Assembly: GCA_023421075.1 (NCBI GenBank)
Contig: JAEZUM010000073.1
Span: forward strand, 1-54,142
Direction: 5' to 3'
Length of the DNA: 54,142 nucleotides
DNA from: Bacillota bacterium
GTDB taxonomy: Bacteria; Bacillota; Clostridia; Lachnospirales; Lachnospiraceae
In this document: positions 16,326 to 24,936 of the stretch, piece after piece
Layout: each line of letters opens with the position of its first letter
Position numbering within the stretch: the stretch's first letter is position 1
Notes under the pieces: generated by a model
Seen by the model: only the letters and a program-made list of their open reading frames with translations
Database searches by the model: none
Told to the model about the DNA's origin: nothing
Program-made: the position numbers and the translations under genes

Positions 16326-16425
16326 TTATGTACCTCCTTATAATAATAAAATTGCGAATTTACTTGGTGAATCACGAATTAACTCTTGCAATCATGAATT
16401 TACTATAACATTTTACAATTACCCA

Positions 16426-16456
16426 TTGACTTAAAGTTAACTTTAACACTTATAAT
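16426..16456 (+). promoter_or_regulatory. MerR-type promoter with 16-bp palindrome for the aldo-keto reductase
   Basis: TTGACT (16426-16431), a 19-bp spacer and perfect TATAAT (16451-16456) flank a perfect palindrome TTAAAGTTAACTTTAA (16431-16446). A 19-bp spacer with a central dyad is diagnostic of MerR activation, and the regulator gene is divergently adjacent. Confidence 0.88.
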
Positions 16457-16507
16457 GAAGTATGTCAATTATTAACTGATAGACAGATCAAATTAAAGGA
16501 GGATGAA

Positions 16508-17314
16508 ATGATGATATTACAGGATACCTTTACACTGATGAACGGAGTTAAGATGCCAAAGCTAGGACTTGGAACCTGGCAGATACCCGAAGGGGAAGAA
16601 GCTTACAATTCAGTATTATGGGCCTTAAAGCATGGCTATAGACATATCGATACGGCGATGGCTTACGGCAACGAAGCCAGCGTAGGAAAGGCAATCAAGG
16701 CTTCGGGAATACCGAGGGAGGAAATCTTCGTGACAACGAAGCTGCCGGCGCAGTTCAAGGGTTATGATATCGCGCATGAGTGTTTTCAAAAGTCACTGAC
16801 TGCGTTGGGGCTGGATTATATTGACCTCTATCTCATTCATGCACCTTGGCCTTGGGATAAGATCGGAATGGATTGTACGGAAGGGAATGTTGCCAGCTGG
16901 AAGGCATTTGAGGAGATCTATGACAGCGGTAAAGTGAAGGCAATCGGTATCTCCAATTTTGAACCGAAGCATATCGAACCGATTCTTGCAATGTGCAAAT
17001 ACGTCCCCATGGTGAATCAGATCCGTTTCCACATCGGGGACCGTCAGGAAGAGGTTGTGAATTACTGTGAGAAACATAATATTCTGATTACTGCATATTC
17101 ACCCCTAGCAACCGGCAGAATTATCGGTGATAAAGCAATCGTAGATATGGCAACAAAGTATCAGGTTACACCGGCACAGCTGTGTATCCGTTACTGCCTT
17201 CAGAAGAACATGGTGGTTATACCAAAGTCCACGAAGGAGGAACGCATAATCTCCAATGTACAAGTGGAATTTGAGATTGGGAAGGAAGATATGAAGGCCC
17301 TGGATCTATTATAG
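16508..17314 (+). CDS. Aldo/keto reductase
   Basis: A 268-residue NADPH-dependent oxidoreductase of the AKR superfamily (2,5-diketo-gluconate reductase-like AKR5 type). The catalytic tetrad is present: D48 and Y53 in DTAMAYGNE, K78 in TTKLP and H111 in YLIHAPWP. Cofactor-binding segments follow (AYSPLATGRI, VIPKSTKEERI). It ends slightly short of the family length but without losing motifs. AAAGGAGG precedes the start; two adjacent ATGs (16508, 16511) are possible. The MerR-type promoter suggests induction by reactive aldehydes or a related signal (inference). Confidence 0.92.
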   Translation: MMILQDTFTLMNGVKMPKLGLGTWQIPEGEEAYNSVLWALKHGYRHIDTAMAYGNEASVGKAIKASGIPREEIFVTTKLPAQFKGYDIAHECFQKSLTALGLDYIDLYLIHAPWPWDKIGMDCTEGNVASWKAFEEIYDSGKVKAIGISNFEPKHIEPILAMCKYVPMVNQIRFHIGDRQEEVVNYCEKHNILITAYSPLATGRIIGDKAIVDMATKYQVTPAQLCIRYCLQKNMVVIPKSTKEERIISNVQVEFEIGKEDMKALDLL

Positions 17315-17351
17315 AGTTATCCCCTACCTTAATCGATTAGATGAATACAGA

Positions 17352-17395
17352 GGGCGAGATGCAAAACTATTTTACACCGGTTTTGCATCTCGCCC
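17352..17395. terminator. Bidirectional terminator between AKR and phosphatase-like genes
   Basis: A perfect 16-bp stem: GGGCGAGATGCAAAAC at 17352-17367 and its complement at 17380-17395, with a 12-nt loop. It sits between two convergent genes. Confidence 0.9.
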
Positions 17396-17437
17396 TTAAA
17401 TATAAAGCTACATTTTCAAGAAAGTATGAAAGAAGTC

Positions 17438-18535
17438 TCAACATTCTATTACAATCAGTGGAACCATCATCTCGGTTTCAGTTAATCCGGCATGCACACC
17501 TACGAAATTCTCAGCATGATTTCTAGAATAGAACAGTGTTACCTCGCCGATCGCAATCGCCAGGTAATCTCCTAGAAATTCTTCAAACCGGGGATGTGTA
17601 TTGCCTCTACCGAACAACCTCTGATCGATTACCTCTTGCCTCGGCAGCAAGATATAGTCGCCTCCGAAGTGTCTTAAGAAGACAGTCTCGAACTCCATCA
17701 TCCGATCCTCCTTCACATAGAAGGCCAAAGCTCTTGGCTCGATGGAGGGCATTTGTTTTAAGGTATCCACAATATCCGGATAATCACCTATGAATATATT
17801 CTTGCTGTTGATATGTCCGTGATCTGCAATTACGAATAGCAGAGTATCCTGAAGCTTATGGCTTAGTTCCTCCAGGTCAGTGTTGATTCGTTGTACCCAG
17901 ACAGCGGCCTCTTCACTGGTAATCCCCTTTTCGTGCATGGAAGTGTCCGGTTCATTCCAATAGGTATAAAGATAATGGCGACCTTCTTCGTTACAGAGTG
18001 TTTCAACTGCCTCCAGAATATCTTCGTAGCTTTCTGTGTGATAAGTTCCGAAGTAGGATACCGCTTCTGCTCTGGCCGTAGAGCACTCATTTATTTTCTC
18101 AACCACATTCTTATATGGTAGATTTCGACTGGCTACATGATAATCTGCAACTGGCTCATCCTCATAATTAGTATTGATGAAGATATTAACATTGTCCTCT
18201 ACCTCAGGAAAATAAAGACTCCAGCCCAACCATGCATGCTCAGAGGGAGCCAATCCGCTTTCCAGAGTGGTGGTTGCTGCTGTTGTGGTAGGAGGAAATA
18301 CCGAGGTGATCTCCTGTATCATATGAGTTCGCAGGAAGCTGTCTGTAGGAAGAAGTGTCTCGAGATTACGACTACCCATAGCGTCGAAGACCATCATGAC
18401 AACATTGCGATACTGCTTAGCCAGAATAGCATCTGCTGAAGCGAGAGTAGGATGGTCATTCTTAACACCAAAATCCTTCTCTATGGAATTAATCAGGTTC
18501 AATATACTGTTCTTATAATCCGGATATCTTAGCAT
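17438..18535 (-). CDS. Alkaline phosphatase superfamily protein (nucleotide pyrophosphatase/phosphodiesterase type)
   Basis: A 365-residue metal-dependent hydrolase without a signal peptide. The alkaline-phosphatase-fold metal ligands appear in order: D in VVMMVFDAMGSRN (residue 50), nucleophilic T in SVFPPTTTAATTT, D and H in EPDTSMHEKG, DH in VIADHGH, and the final H in GVHAGLTETEMMVP. This is the type I phosphodiesterase/nucleotide pyrophosphatase layout. Possible activities include phosphodiester, phosphonate or phosphoglycerol cleavage; the sequence does not say which. A putative four-helix membrane protein lies 18 bp upstream and is probably co-transcribed. Confidence 0.85.
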   Translation of the reverse strand: MLRYPDYKNSILNLINSIEKDFGVKNDHPTLASADAILAKQYRNVVMMVFDAMGSRNLETLLPTDSFLRTHMIQEITSVFPPTTTAATTTLESGLAPSEHAWLGWSLYFPEVEDNVNIFINTNYEDEPVADYHVASRNLPYKNVVEKINECSTARAEAVSYFGTYHTESYEDILEAVETLCNEEGRHYLYTYWNEPDTSMHEKGITSEEAAVWVQRINTDLEELSHKLQDTLLFVIADHGHINSKNIFIGDYPDIVDTLKQMPSIEPRALAFYVKEDRMMEFETVFLRHFGGDYILLPRQEVIDQRLFGRGNTHPRFEEFLGDYLAIAIGEVTLFYSRNHAENFVGVHAGLTETEMMVPLIVIEC

Positions 18536-18553
18536 TGCTTCACCTTCTTTGAT

Positions 18554-19000
18554 TTAATTATTGTGTATTGCTCGATTGTTCTCGTATGTTACATAGATAT
18601 GACTAATTCCAAAAAGAATGCCACAGAGGATCAGCAGCCAGTGTATTAGGAAGAGACCACTTATGATAAAGATAGCACCTGGCAGTATGGCAAGCAGGAT
18701 CGGCAGAGCTGTACGAGGGGATCGGAAAAAACGATACCAATTTATCCAGTACATTAATAATAGCAGGGCGGTAAGAAACACCCATATTTTGAATGCCTTT
18801 AAGGAACGAAACCCGAATTCATATAATCCAATATTAAATACCATGAAAAACATAGAACCATATCGTCCAACCTGCTCCAATGTATTCATTACCTTATTAC
18901 TATATTTATTCTGAAAGGATTTTATCTTAACCGCATACATGATATTGGGTAGAAGCATAAGGATGACGATGCAAAGCCTGAAGATACTAATATGGTTCAT
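18554..19000 (-). CDS. Hypothetical membrane protein (4 helices)
   Basis: A 148-residue protein with about four predicted transmembrane helices (residues 6-24, 48-66, 71-88 and 100-135). Basic loops KIKSFQNKYSNK and NWYRFFRSPRTA lie between helices, and the tail is TYENNRAIHNN. I do not recognise the family. It is directly upstream of the phosphatase-superfamily gene on the same strand, 18 bp apart, which suggests a shared transcript. GGAGG-like bases precede the ATG. Confidence 0.7.
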   Translation of the reverse strand: MNHISIFRLCIVILMLLPNIMYAVKIKSFQNKYSNKVMNTLEQVGRYGSMFFMVFNIGLYEFGFRSLKAFKIWVFLTALLLLMYWINWYRFFRSPRTALPILLAILPGAIFIISGLFLIHWLLILCGILFGISHIYVTYENNRAIHNN

Positions 19001-19405
19001 TACGAAACCTCCTAAAAACTATCATTATATCAATTGCTTCATATTACATTTCGTGTTTCTATGATTAGTGATGATACCAAAGCAGGACGGACGTATGTAT
19101 GATTGATTTCTATTCTATCATATTTGGTTCACCTTGAGTAACAAATTATTCCATCAATTCTCTAAACGAGAAGTATGGATGTGATGAGTCGCTGGTTACT
19201 GAGAATTAATTCATCCTCCATTTTGAAAGGAAAATTACTAATTCATGAAAATATTTCTCTACATTAATCGTTCTTAAGGATGATACAACATAATACAGGA
19301 GCATTTCTTATAATTTGATGAAAGCTTCTAATGAAGGATTAAGTTGAATATAGGACAGGGATGGAATACAATGTCATATATTTACAAGGGAGAGGACGAG
19401 ATTAC
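19001..19405. other. Intergenic region between divergent membrane-protein genes
   Basis: About 400 AT-rich bases holding divergent promoters that I cannot place with confidence. An in-frame ATG at 19361 could extend the right-hand gene by 15 codons. No strong hairpin, repeat, RNA motif or small gene with a ribosome binding site was seen. Confidence 0.5.
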
Positions 19406-20155
19406 ATGAGATATTCAGAGATGGAACATATTGTGAAGGAACAGGTACTGGAAGGAACATATCAAGAAGTAATACCGCAGCATAATACGAAAGCGGATTC
19501 CTTTATAAATACAGTGACCTTTTATAAGGTCTTCTATATCTTTATCATCGGAAGTGTTTTCGGATGTTATATGGAACAGATACAGTACTATATTTTGCGA
19601 GGCATTTGGGAATGCCGTGCCGGTGTAGTATGGGGACCCTTTAGTGAAATATATGGGGTAGGTGCAGTAATTGTTTATCTGATCTACCGAAAAGCAAAGG
19701 ATAGATCCCCGTTGACGATTTTTATGCTGTCCGCAGCCTGTGGATCAGCCTTCGAGTACATAGCCAGATTATTTCAGGAGATTGTATTTCATTCAATCAC
19801 CTGGGATTATAGCAAGGAACCGCTTAATATTGGAGGAAGAACCAGCTTAAAGTATGCGATATACTGGGGCTTATTGGGATTGGTATTTATTAAAGTGGTT
19901 TTCCCGGTAGTGGATCGCAAGCTGATGAAGATTAAGGGGAAAATGGCTTTTGCCTTTACCTGGGTGCTGATCTTATTTATGTCGGCGAACTTAACTTTTT
20001 CCGCAGCGGCTGTTTATCGTTGGAGCGAACGCCTCCAGGGTGCTCCTTCCGATGGCTATGTGGAAGAATATATTGATACTCATTATGATGACGATTTGAT
20101 GAAACAGCGATTTCCTCATATGAAATTCATGGAGGTCTCGGTGAATATCTCATGA
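19406..20155 (+). CDS. CmpB-type putative ABC-transporter permease family membrane protein
   Basis: A 249-residue membrane protein from the ATG at 19406. About 40 N-terminal polar residues precede six helices with the family pattern GSVFGCYMEQIQYYILRGIWECRAGVVWGPFSEIYGVGAV (shown here as its key elements ECRAGVVWGPFSEIYG). The family is annotated as a putative ABC permease although no ATPase partner is usually adjacent, and none is found here, so transport is unproven. The AAGGGAGAGG box ends about 12 bp before ATG 19406; an upstream ATG at 19361 is an alternative. The tail is polar and contains YDDDLMKQRFPHMK. Confidence 0.78.
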   Translation: MRYSEMEHIVKEQVLEGTYQEVIPQHNTKADSFINTVTFYKVFYIFIIGSVFGCYMEQIQYYILRGIWECRAGVVWGPFSEIYGVGAVIVYLIYRKAKDRSPLTIFMLSAACGSAFEYIARLFQEIVFHSITWDYSKEPLNIGGRTSLKYAIYWGLLGLVFIKVVFPVVDRKLMKIKGKMAFAFTWVLILFMSANLTFSAAAVYRWSERLQGAPSDGYVEEYIDTHYDDDLMKQRFPHMKFMEVSVNIS

Positions 20156-20318
20156 TTTAATGAAATATTCAATAATAATTTAAAGTTGGTTTAGTTCTAT
20201 TTAAGAATTTCTGGAAGAAATATCCTTGATGGTTGCCAAATTGTAGAATATAATGGGCATAATAGTGAATGGAAAAGATTGAAAACGATTCACCTGTATA
20301 CAGAAAGGATATAAAACG

Positions 20319-21464
20319 TTGAGGCGCAAAGAGAAGCTAAACTTTAAGAAGCTTGATTTTATCATAATCATTACGATGACGATACTGATTGCCATCGGTT
20401 TCTATTGTACCAGGCAGGCATTTGTCTTAAATGAGGATCAGAATGCCATAATAATAAAGCAAATGGCAGGAATCCTAATTGGTTATATCCTAATTGTTGT
20501 TATTATATTGATTGATTATCATATCATCTCGAATCTATCCTTTATTCTATACCTTGTTATGAATGCTATTTTAGCGGTTACCCTTGTGATGGGATCGAAT
20601 CTAAATAATGTGAATCGATGGATTGTAATTATGGGAATACCGTTTCAGCCATCGGAATTAACAAAAGTTGTACTGATTGTGTTTCTGGCTTTTTTATGCA
20701 ATAGCCTCCGGAATAAGATGGACAAATTGTATATCCTATTCATCTTGCTGGCAGTGGTGGCTATCCCGATGGCTTTAATTCTACTGGAACCCCATATGAG
20801 CTCTGCCTTGGCCATACTATTTGTTTTCTGCATTATGGTCTATTGTTCCGGTATCCGTTATAAGGTGATTGGAGCGGCATTTGCATTAATTCTGCCATTG
20901 GTAATCGGCCTGATTGTTGCAGTTGCAGTATTCGATCAGGAGCTTCCTTTTATTGAGAATTATCAGGTGAAACGAGTATTATCCTTTGTGTCGGATGATG
21001 AGAATGATGAGTTAACCGGTGATTATCAACAAAATCAATCCATCGGAGCGATCGGTTCCGGAGGTCTACAGGGCAAACTGATCTTCTCCGATGGTGATGT
21101 GGAACGAAATTATAGTGATATTTATGCAAAGGAAAGTGATTTTGTCTTTGCAATCATTGGAGAGGATTTTGGATTTATCGGGAGCTTTCTTATTATCATT
21201 CTTTATGCGATCTTAGTAATTCGATGTCTTATGATATCCCATCAGACTACGGACTATATCGGGAAACTAATATGCATGGGTGTCTCCGCTTACTTTATGT
21301 TTCAAATATTCATTAATATCGGAGTAGCAACGATGCTGATCCCCAATACGGGCTTGCCATTGCCGTTTATCAGCAATGGCCTAACCTCGTTGATCAGTTC
21401 GATGATTGCAGTTGGCCTGGTATTAAATATTGGAATGAGAAGAAATAGCAAGCGAGCGGATTAA
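20319..21464 (+). CDS. SEDS family peptidoglycan glycosyltransferase (FtsW/RodA/SpoVE)
   Basis: A 381-residue polytopic protein with about ten helices. Family blocks are NRWIVIMGIPFQPSELTKVVLIVFLA (QPSE motif), EPHMSSAL (matching QPDLGTA), KESDFVFAIIGEDFGF and GLPLPFISNGLTSLISS. The aspartate essential for polymerase activity corresponds to D274 in ESDFVFA. It polymerises lipid II with a cognate class B penicillin-binding protein, which is not in this window, so elongation, division or sporulation cannot be distinguished. The start is TTG at 20319 with AGAAAGGA 9 bp upstream. Its 3' end overlaps the convergent UvrA-like gene by 42 bp. Confidence 0.9.
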   Translation: MRRKEKLNFKKLDFIIIITMTILIAIGFYCTRQAFVLNEDQNAIIIKQMAGILIGYILIVVIILIDYHIISNLSFILYLVMNAILAVTLVMGSNLNNVNRWIVIMGIPFQPSELTKVVLIVFLAFLCNSLRNKMDKLYILFILLAVVAIPMALILLEPHMSSALAILFVFCIMVYCSGIRYKVIGAAFALILPLVIGLIVAVAVFDQELPFIENYQVKRVLSFVSDDENDELTGDYQQNQSIGAIGSGGLQGKLIFSDGDVERNYSDIYAKESDFVFAIIGEDFGFIGSFLIIILYAILVIRCLMISHQTTDYIGKLICMGVSAYFMFQIFINIGVATMLIPNTGLPLPFISNGLTSLISSMIAVGLVLNIGMRRNSKRAD

Positions 21465-23870
21465 TTCCTTCGGTGTCCCGGTAAAGATAACCTCCCCACC
21501 CTTCTCGCCACCTTCCGGGCCGAGATCGATAATCCAATCGCTATTACGAATGAGTAATTGATTATGCTCAACTACAACGATCGTGTTACCGGCATCTACC
21601 ATCCGGTTCAGCAGAACCAGGAAATGTTCAATGTCCTTCGGATGTAAGCCGGTGGTGGGTTCATCCATTAAGTAGAGATTTTTCTTACCTGAACCGCTGC
21701 CGATTAATTCTTTGGCGAGCTTTAGACGCTGCCCCTCGCCACCGGATAAGGTGGTAAGAGTCTGCCCAAGCTCCAGATACCCAAGTCCAACATCCAGAAG
21801 AAGCTTCAGTATACGATGGATTTTTGGTTGGTCAATGAAGAAATCGATAGCTTCCTCCACGGAGAGCATAAGAACCTCTTTGATGGAGTGGCCTTTATGC
21901 TTCACGGATAACACGGTATCATTAAACTGATGTCCGTTACAGACCGGGCATACTACTTCTATGTTAGAGAAGAACAGCATGTTACTGTCAACATAGCCAA
22001 GTCCTTCACAGTTCTCGCATCGACCTCCTGGTGTGTTGAAGGAAAAATGCTTTGCAGTCAGACCGGCATGCTTCGCAGCCTCGGTCTTCGCAAAAACAGT
22101 TCTGATTTCTGCATAAACCTCCGAATAGGTTGCTACATTGGAGCGTTTCATTTTCGTGATCGGAGACTGTTCAATGGTGATTATTTTATCAAACAGGTCG
22201 GTACCGATTATACGGTTCATCTGAGAATGTTGTTCGTTTCTGGCAAGTACCTCGAAGATAAGAGTGGACTTGCCGGAGCCGGATGGTCCGGTCACTGCAG
22301 TCAGGCATCCGATCGGGATGTCAACATTGATATTCCTCAGATTGAACATGTTTGCATTTTGTATGGATACCGATCCTTCTGCTTTTCTGAATTCTGATTT
22401 TCCCGGGTGGGTATGGCGAAGATAGCTTCCGGTCACTGAGGCCTCCTGAAGCTTGATATCCTCCAGTGTTCCGGTTGCAATGATCTCACCGCCGTATTTT
22501 CCGGATCCCGGTCCGATGTCCACAATATAATCTGCCTCTGCCATAACATCCTCATCATGTTCAATTACAAGGACAGAATTTCCTAGGTCCCGCAATCGTT
22601 GTAGAATGGTTATCAACCCTGCGGTATCCTTAGGATGTAATCCGACTGTCGGTTCATCCAGGATATATATAACACCGGACAGATCCGAATCCAGAAGGGC
22701 AGCCAGTCTGATCCGCTGCATTTCACCGCCGGAGAGAGTGATAATCTGACGATCAATGGAAAGATAACCAAGTCCAACGTTGATGACTCGGGTAAGCTTC
22801 GTGCTGATATCCAGTAGGTAGGCTTTCACCAGTTCGAAGTGCTCAGGGCTTAAGGATGCAGATAGCTCCTTCATCCATTGATTCAGTTTTTCAAAGGAAA
22901 ACCCGGATAACTGGGGAAGACGAGTCCCATTCACCGTAATGTTACGACTTAATTCAGATAGTCTTTCTCCGCTGCAGTCCGTGCATTCCACTACGTCAAA
23001 GTAATCCTCCATCTTATTCGTATTGCCTTCCTTATCGGCTAATCGGCGCCATAATATGGGGAATACCCCTTCAAAATTACCGGAGGCTACGGTTTTAGGA
23101 GGCTTCTGATCAGGAAAGCTCTTCTTGATAAGATCACAATTAGTGCCCTCATATAGAATTGCCTTCTGCAGCTCACTGAACTCTTTGACCGGAGTATTGG
23201 CTGTGAAAGGAATACTATAATACCGGAAAGCTGCATAAATAACAGAAATCTCATAGGTTTTGTATTGGTTATCCCAAAAGCTGACGGCACCATCCTCCAG
23301 GGACAGCGATTCATTGATGATTTGTTCTTTTCTCAGGGAGTGAATCTTCCCAAGCCCCTCACAGGTAGGACAGGCACCTTCTCTGGTATTGAAGGAAAAA
23401 TGCGTACGTGTGACCTTGTCCATCCTCTTACCGCATTCACTGCAATACATATAGACATAGAAATCATTATCTACCTTTTCTGTTTCCTCCTTACAATCTG
23501 CGGAGGAGATCACTTCGCCGCAATACGGACATTTTCTAAGACCCAGCTTCTCATATATCATTCGCAGGTCAGTATAGATATTGGTCATAGTTCCTACGGT
23601 TGAGCGGGGATTGGTGTTGGAGTATTTTTGAGTAATTGCGATCGCCGGTGAGGCACCTCGTATGCGATCCACCTTAGGTTTATGAATTCCCTGTAGGGTG
23701 ATCGCCTCCAGATATTGTCTCTGACACTCATTGAACAGGACATCCAAGAGCAGAGTTGATTTTCCAGAGCCGGAAAGTCCGGTAAATACCACGAGCTTAT
23801 TCTTGGGAATTTGGAGTGAAACATCCTTCAAATTACCTTCATAAGCTCTGATTATTTCGATGTTAGACAT
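21423..23870 (-). CDS. UvrA-like ABC ATPase (short, UvrB-binding domain-lacking class)
   Basis: An 815-residue protein with two UvrA-type ABC units: Walker A GLSGSGKST and GPSGSGKST, signature motifs LSGGEMQRIRLA and LSGGEGQRLKLAKEL, and Walker B ILDEPTVGLHP and LMDEPTTGLHP. Zinc modules are CPYC...CSEC, CPTCEGLG, CENCEGLG and CPVCNG. Normal UvrA has about 940 residues; the segment usually used to bind UvrB is missing or reduced here, as in UvrA2/DrrC-like proteins tied to drug or DNA-adduct tolerance. The ATG at 23870 follows AAGGAGG. It is divergent from a MerR gene and overlaps the SEDS gene tail-to-tail. Confidence 0.9.
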   Translation of the reverse strand: MSNIEIIRAYEGNLKDVSLQIPKNKLVVFTGLSGSGKSTLLLDVLFNECQRQYLEAITLQGIHKPKVDRIRGASPAIAITQKYSNTNPRSTVGTMTNIYTDLRMIYEKLGLRKCPYCGEVISSADCKEETEKVDNDFYVYMYCSECGKRMDKVTRTHFSFNTREGACPTCEGLGKIHSLRKEQIINESLSLEDGAVSFWDNQYKTYEISVIYAAFRYYSIPFTANTPVKEFSELQKAILYEGTNCDLIKKSFPDQKPPKTVASGNFEGVFPILWRRLADKEGNTNKMEDYFDVVECTDCSGERLSELSRNITVNGTRLPQLSGFSFEKLNQWMKELSASLSPEHFELVKAYLLDISTKLTRVINVGLGYLSIDRQIITLSGGEMQRIRLAALLDSDLSGVIYILDEPTVGLHPKDTAGLITILQRLRDLGNSVLVIEHDEDVMAEADYIVDIGPGSGKYGGEIIATGTLEDIKLQEASVTGSYLRHTHPGKSEFRKAEGSVSIQNANMFNLRNINVDIPIGCLTAVTGPSGSGKSTLIFEVLARNEQHSQMNRIIGTDLFDKIITIEQSPITKMKRSNVATYSEVYAEIRTVFAKTEAAKHAGLTAKHFSFNTPGGRCENCEGLGYVDSNMLFFSNIEVVCPVCNGHQFNDTVLSVKHKGHSIKEVLMLSVEEAIDFFIDQPKIHRILKLLLDVGLGYLELGQTLTTLSGGEGQRLKLAKELIGSGSGKKNLYLMDEPTTGLHPKDIEHFLVLLNRMVDAGNTIVVVEHNQLLIRNSDWIIDLGPEGGEKGGEVIFTGTPKELIRSLAISSHSNI

Positions 23871-23993
23871 AACTTGCCTCCTTGCTGAATGCTTTCTCAT
23901 ATTCGTAAGATAATCGTCTTAACTAAGTTCCTACTTTTATTATATAACATTAACGCAATAGCGAAGAATATTCAAAGTAAATGCCTGTTTTTA

Positions 23994-24022
23994 TTGTATT
24001 AACCTTAGACTAGTATTATAAT
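23994..24022 (+). promoter_or_regulatory. Likely promoter of the double-HTH MerR gene
   Basis: TTGTAT (23994-23999), a 17-bp spacer and perfect TATAAT (24017-24022) lie 28 bp before the ATG. The flanks TTAAC and GTTAA form a short dyad around the -10 region. The spacer is normal, unlike the MerR-activated promoters elsewhere in the window. Confidence 0.5.
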
Positions 24023-24049
24023 GTTAAAATTACGAAAGGGGAGAGAAGT

Positions 24050-24772
24050 ATGCTGATGCGTCCGATTGATATTGCCAGAAAATTAAAGGTAAGTACGACA
24101 ATGCTCAGGCATTATGAAGAGTTTGGGATGATACCACCGGTGGAGCGTACTCCGAGCGGATATCGCATCTTTACCAAGGAGCATGTTGCTTATTTTATCT
24201 GTATCAGGGAGATGATGCAGGGCTTTACATTAATTGAGATCGCAGATATGCTAAGACCGGTGATGGAGCATAGAATTGATGAAGCTTTATGGATGGCGAA
24301 CAAAGCACAGGTCACTCTTCATAATGACAAAATGATCTGCGAGAATATTAGAAAACGCTTCCTGCAAAAGGCTAAAAGGGCAACGGTAGACCGGGAGTTC
24401 ACGATCGATGCCGTGAGTAAAGCTACCGGTGTTATACCGTCTACTATAAGATATTGGGATAACATTGGTTTGATTTCTGCAAACCGATGCTCCAGCAATA
24501 ATTACAGGACCTTCACGCAGAAGAATATTGATGAAGTGTTGATGATACAAGCACTTAAGCTTGTTATGCGTGCATGTGGAGAGAAATATGCGGTAGAGCA
24601 AATTCGTAAAGAGATGGGACAGTTTGATTATAATAATTCGCAGACGATCTCCGCTATTGTTGCTAGCATCGAAAATCATTTATCAATATTAAACCGAACA
24701 CAAATTCAAAGCATATCAGCACTATATAAGCTCTGTGTTCAAGTGGAGACAGGTCAATATGAGGAGCTATGA
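24050..24772 (+). CDS. MerR-like regulator with two tandem HTH domains
   Basis: A 240-residue protein carrying two full MerR winged helices. The first is at residues about 4-70 (PIDIARKLKVSTTMLRHYEEFGMI, then YRIFTKEHVAYFICIREMMQG). The second is at about 116-185 (TIDAVSKATGVIPSTIRYWDNIGLI, then YRTFTQKNIDEVLMIQALKLV). A helical linker (residues 75-112) joins them, and a helical tail ends the protein. The canonical family has one HTH plus a coiled coil per subunit, so this looks like an internal duplication that could bind as a pseudo-dimer. No ligand domain is visible. AAAGGGGAGAG precedes the ATG. It is divergent from the UvrA-like gene, a plausible target. Confidence 0.85.
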   Translation: MLMRPIDIARKLKVSTTMLRHYEEFGMIPPVERTPSGYRIFTKEHVAYFICIREMMQGFTLIEIADMLRPVMEHRIDEALWMANKAQVTLHNDKMICENIRKRFLQKAKRATVDREFTIDAVSKATGVIPSTIRYWDNIGLISANRCSSNNYRTFTQKNIDEVLMIQALKLVMRACGEKYAVEQIRKEMGQFDYNNSQTISAIVASIENHLSILNRTQIQSISALYKLCVQVETGQYEEL

Positions 24773-24801
24773 GACTATATGTGTAATATATAGAAATGTT
24801 A

Positions 24802-24927
24802 CTAGCAGACATAGCCAATCAGTCCGGCAGAATAGTTCAGACCCGGAAAATTGCTTCTTAGGATTGGCTCTGCAACCTCAGAGAAGAAGCTTTCACATAA
24901 TTCAATTCCTTTTATAAATTCACTCAT
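24802..24927 (-). pseudogene. DUF4037-like gene remnant (41 codons)
   Basis: Directly behind the methyltransferase stop, AAGGAG lies 5 bp before an ATG that opens MSEFIKGIELCESFFSEVAE. The peptide continues through FPGLNYSAGLIG and stops after 41 codons. The text resembles the first 40 residues of DUF4037 (nucleotidyltransferase-like) proteins, normally about 300 or more residues, up to the point where the conserved glycine-rich GxGS stretch should follow. The rest of the gene is absent. A deletion or junction near 24800, close to the 3' end of the convergent MerR gene, is the simplest explanation. It might still be translated as a short peptide. Confidence 0.55.
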
Positions 24928-24936
24928 AGTGACTCC

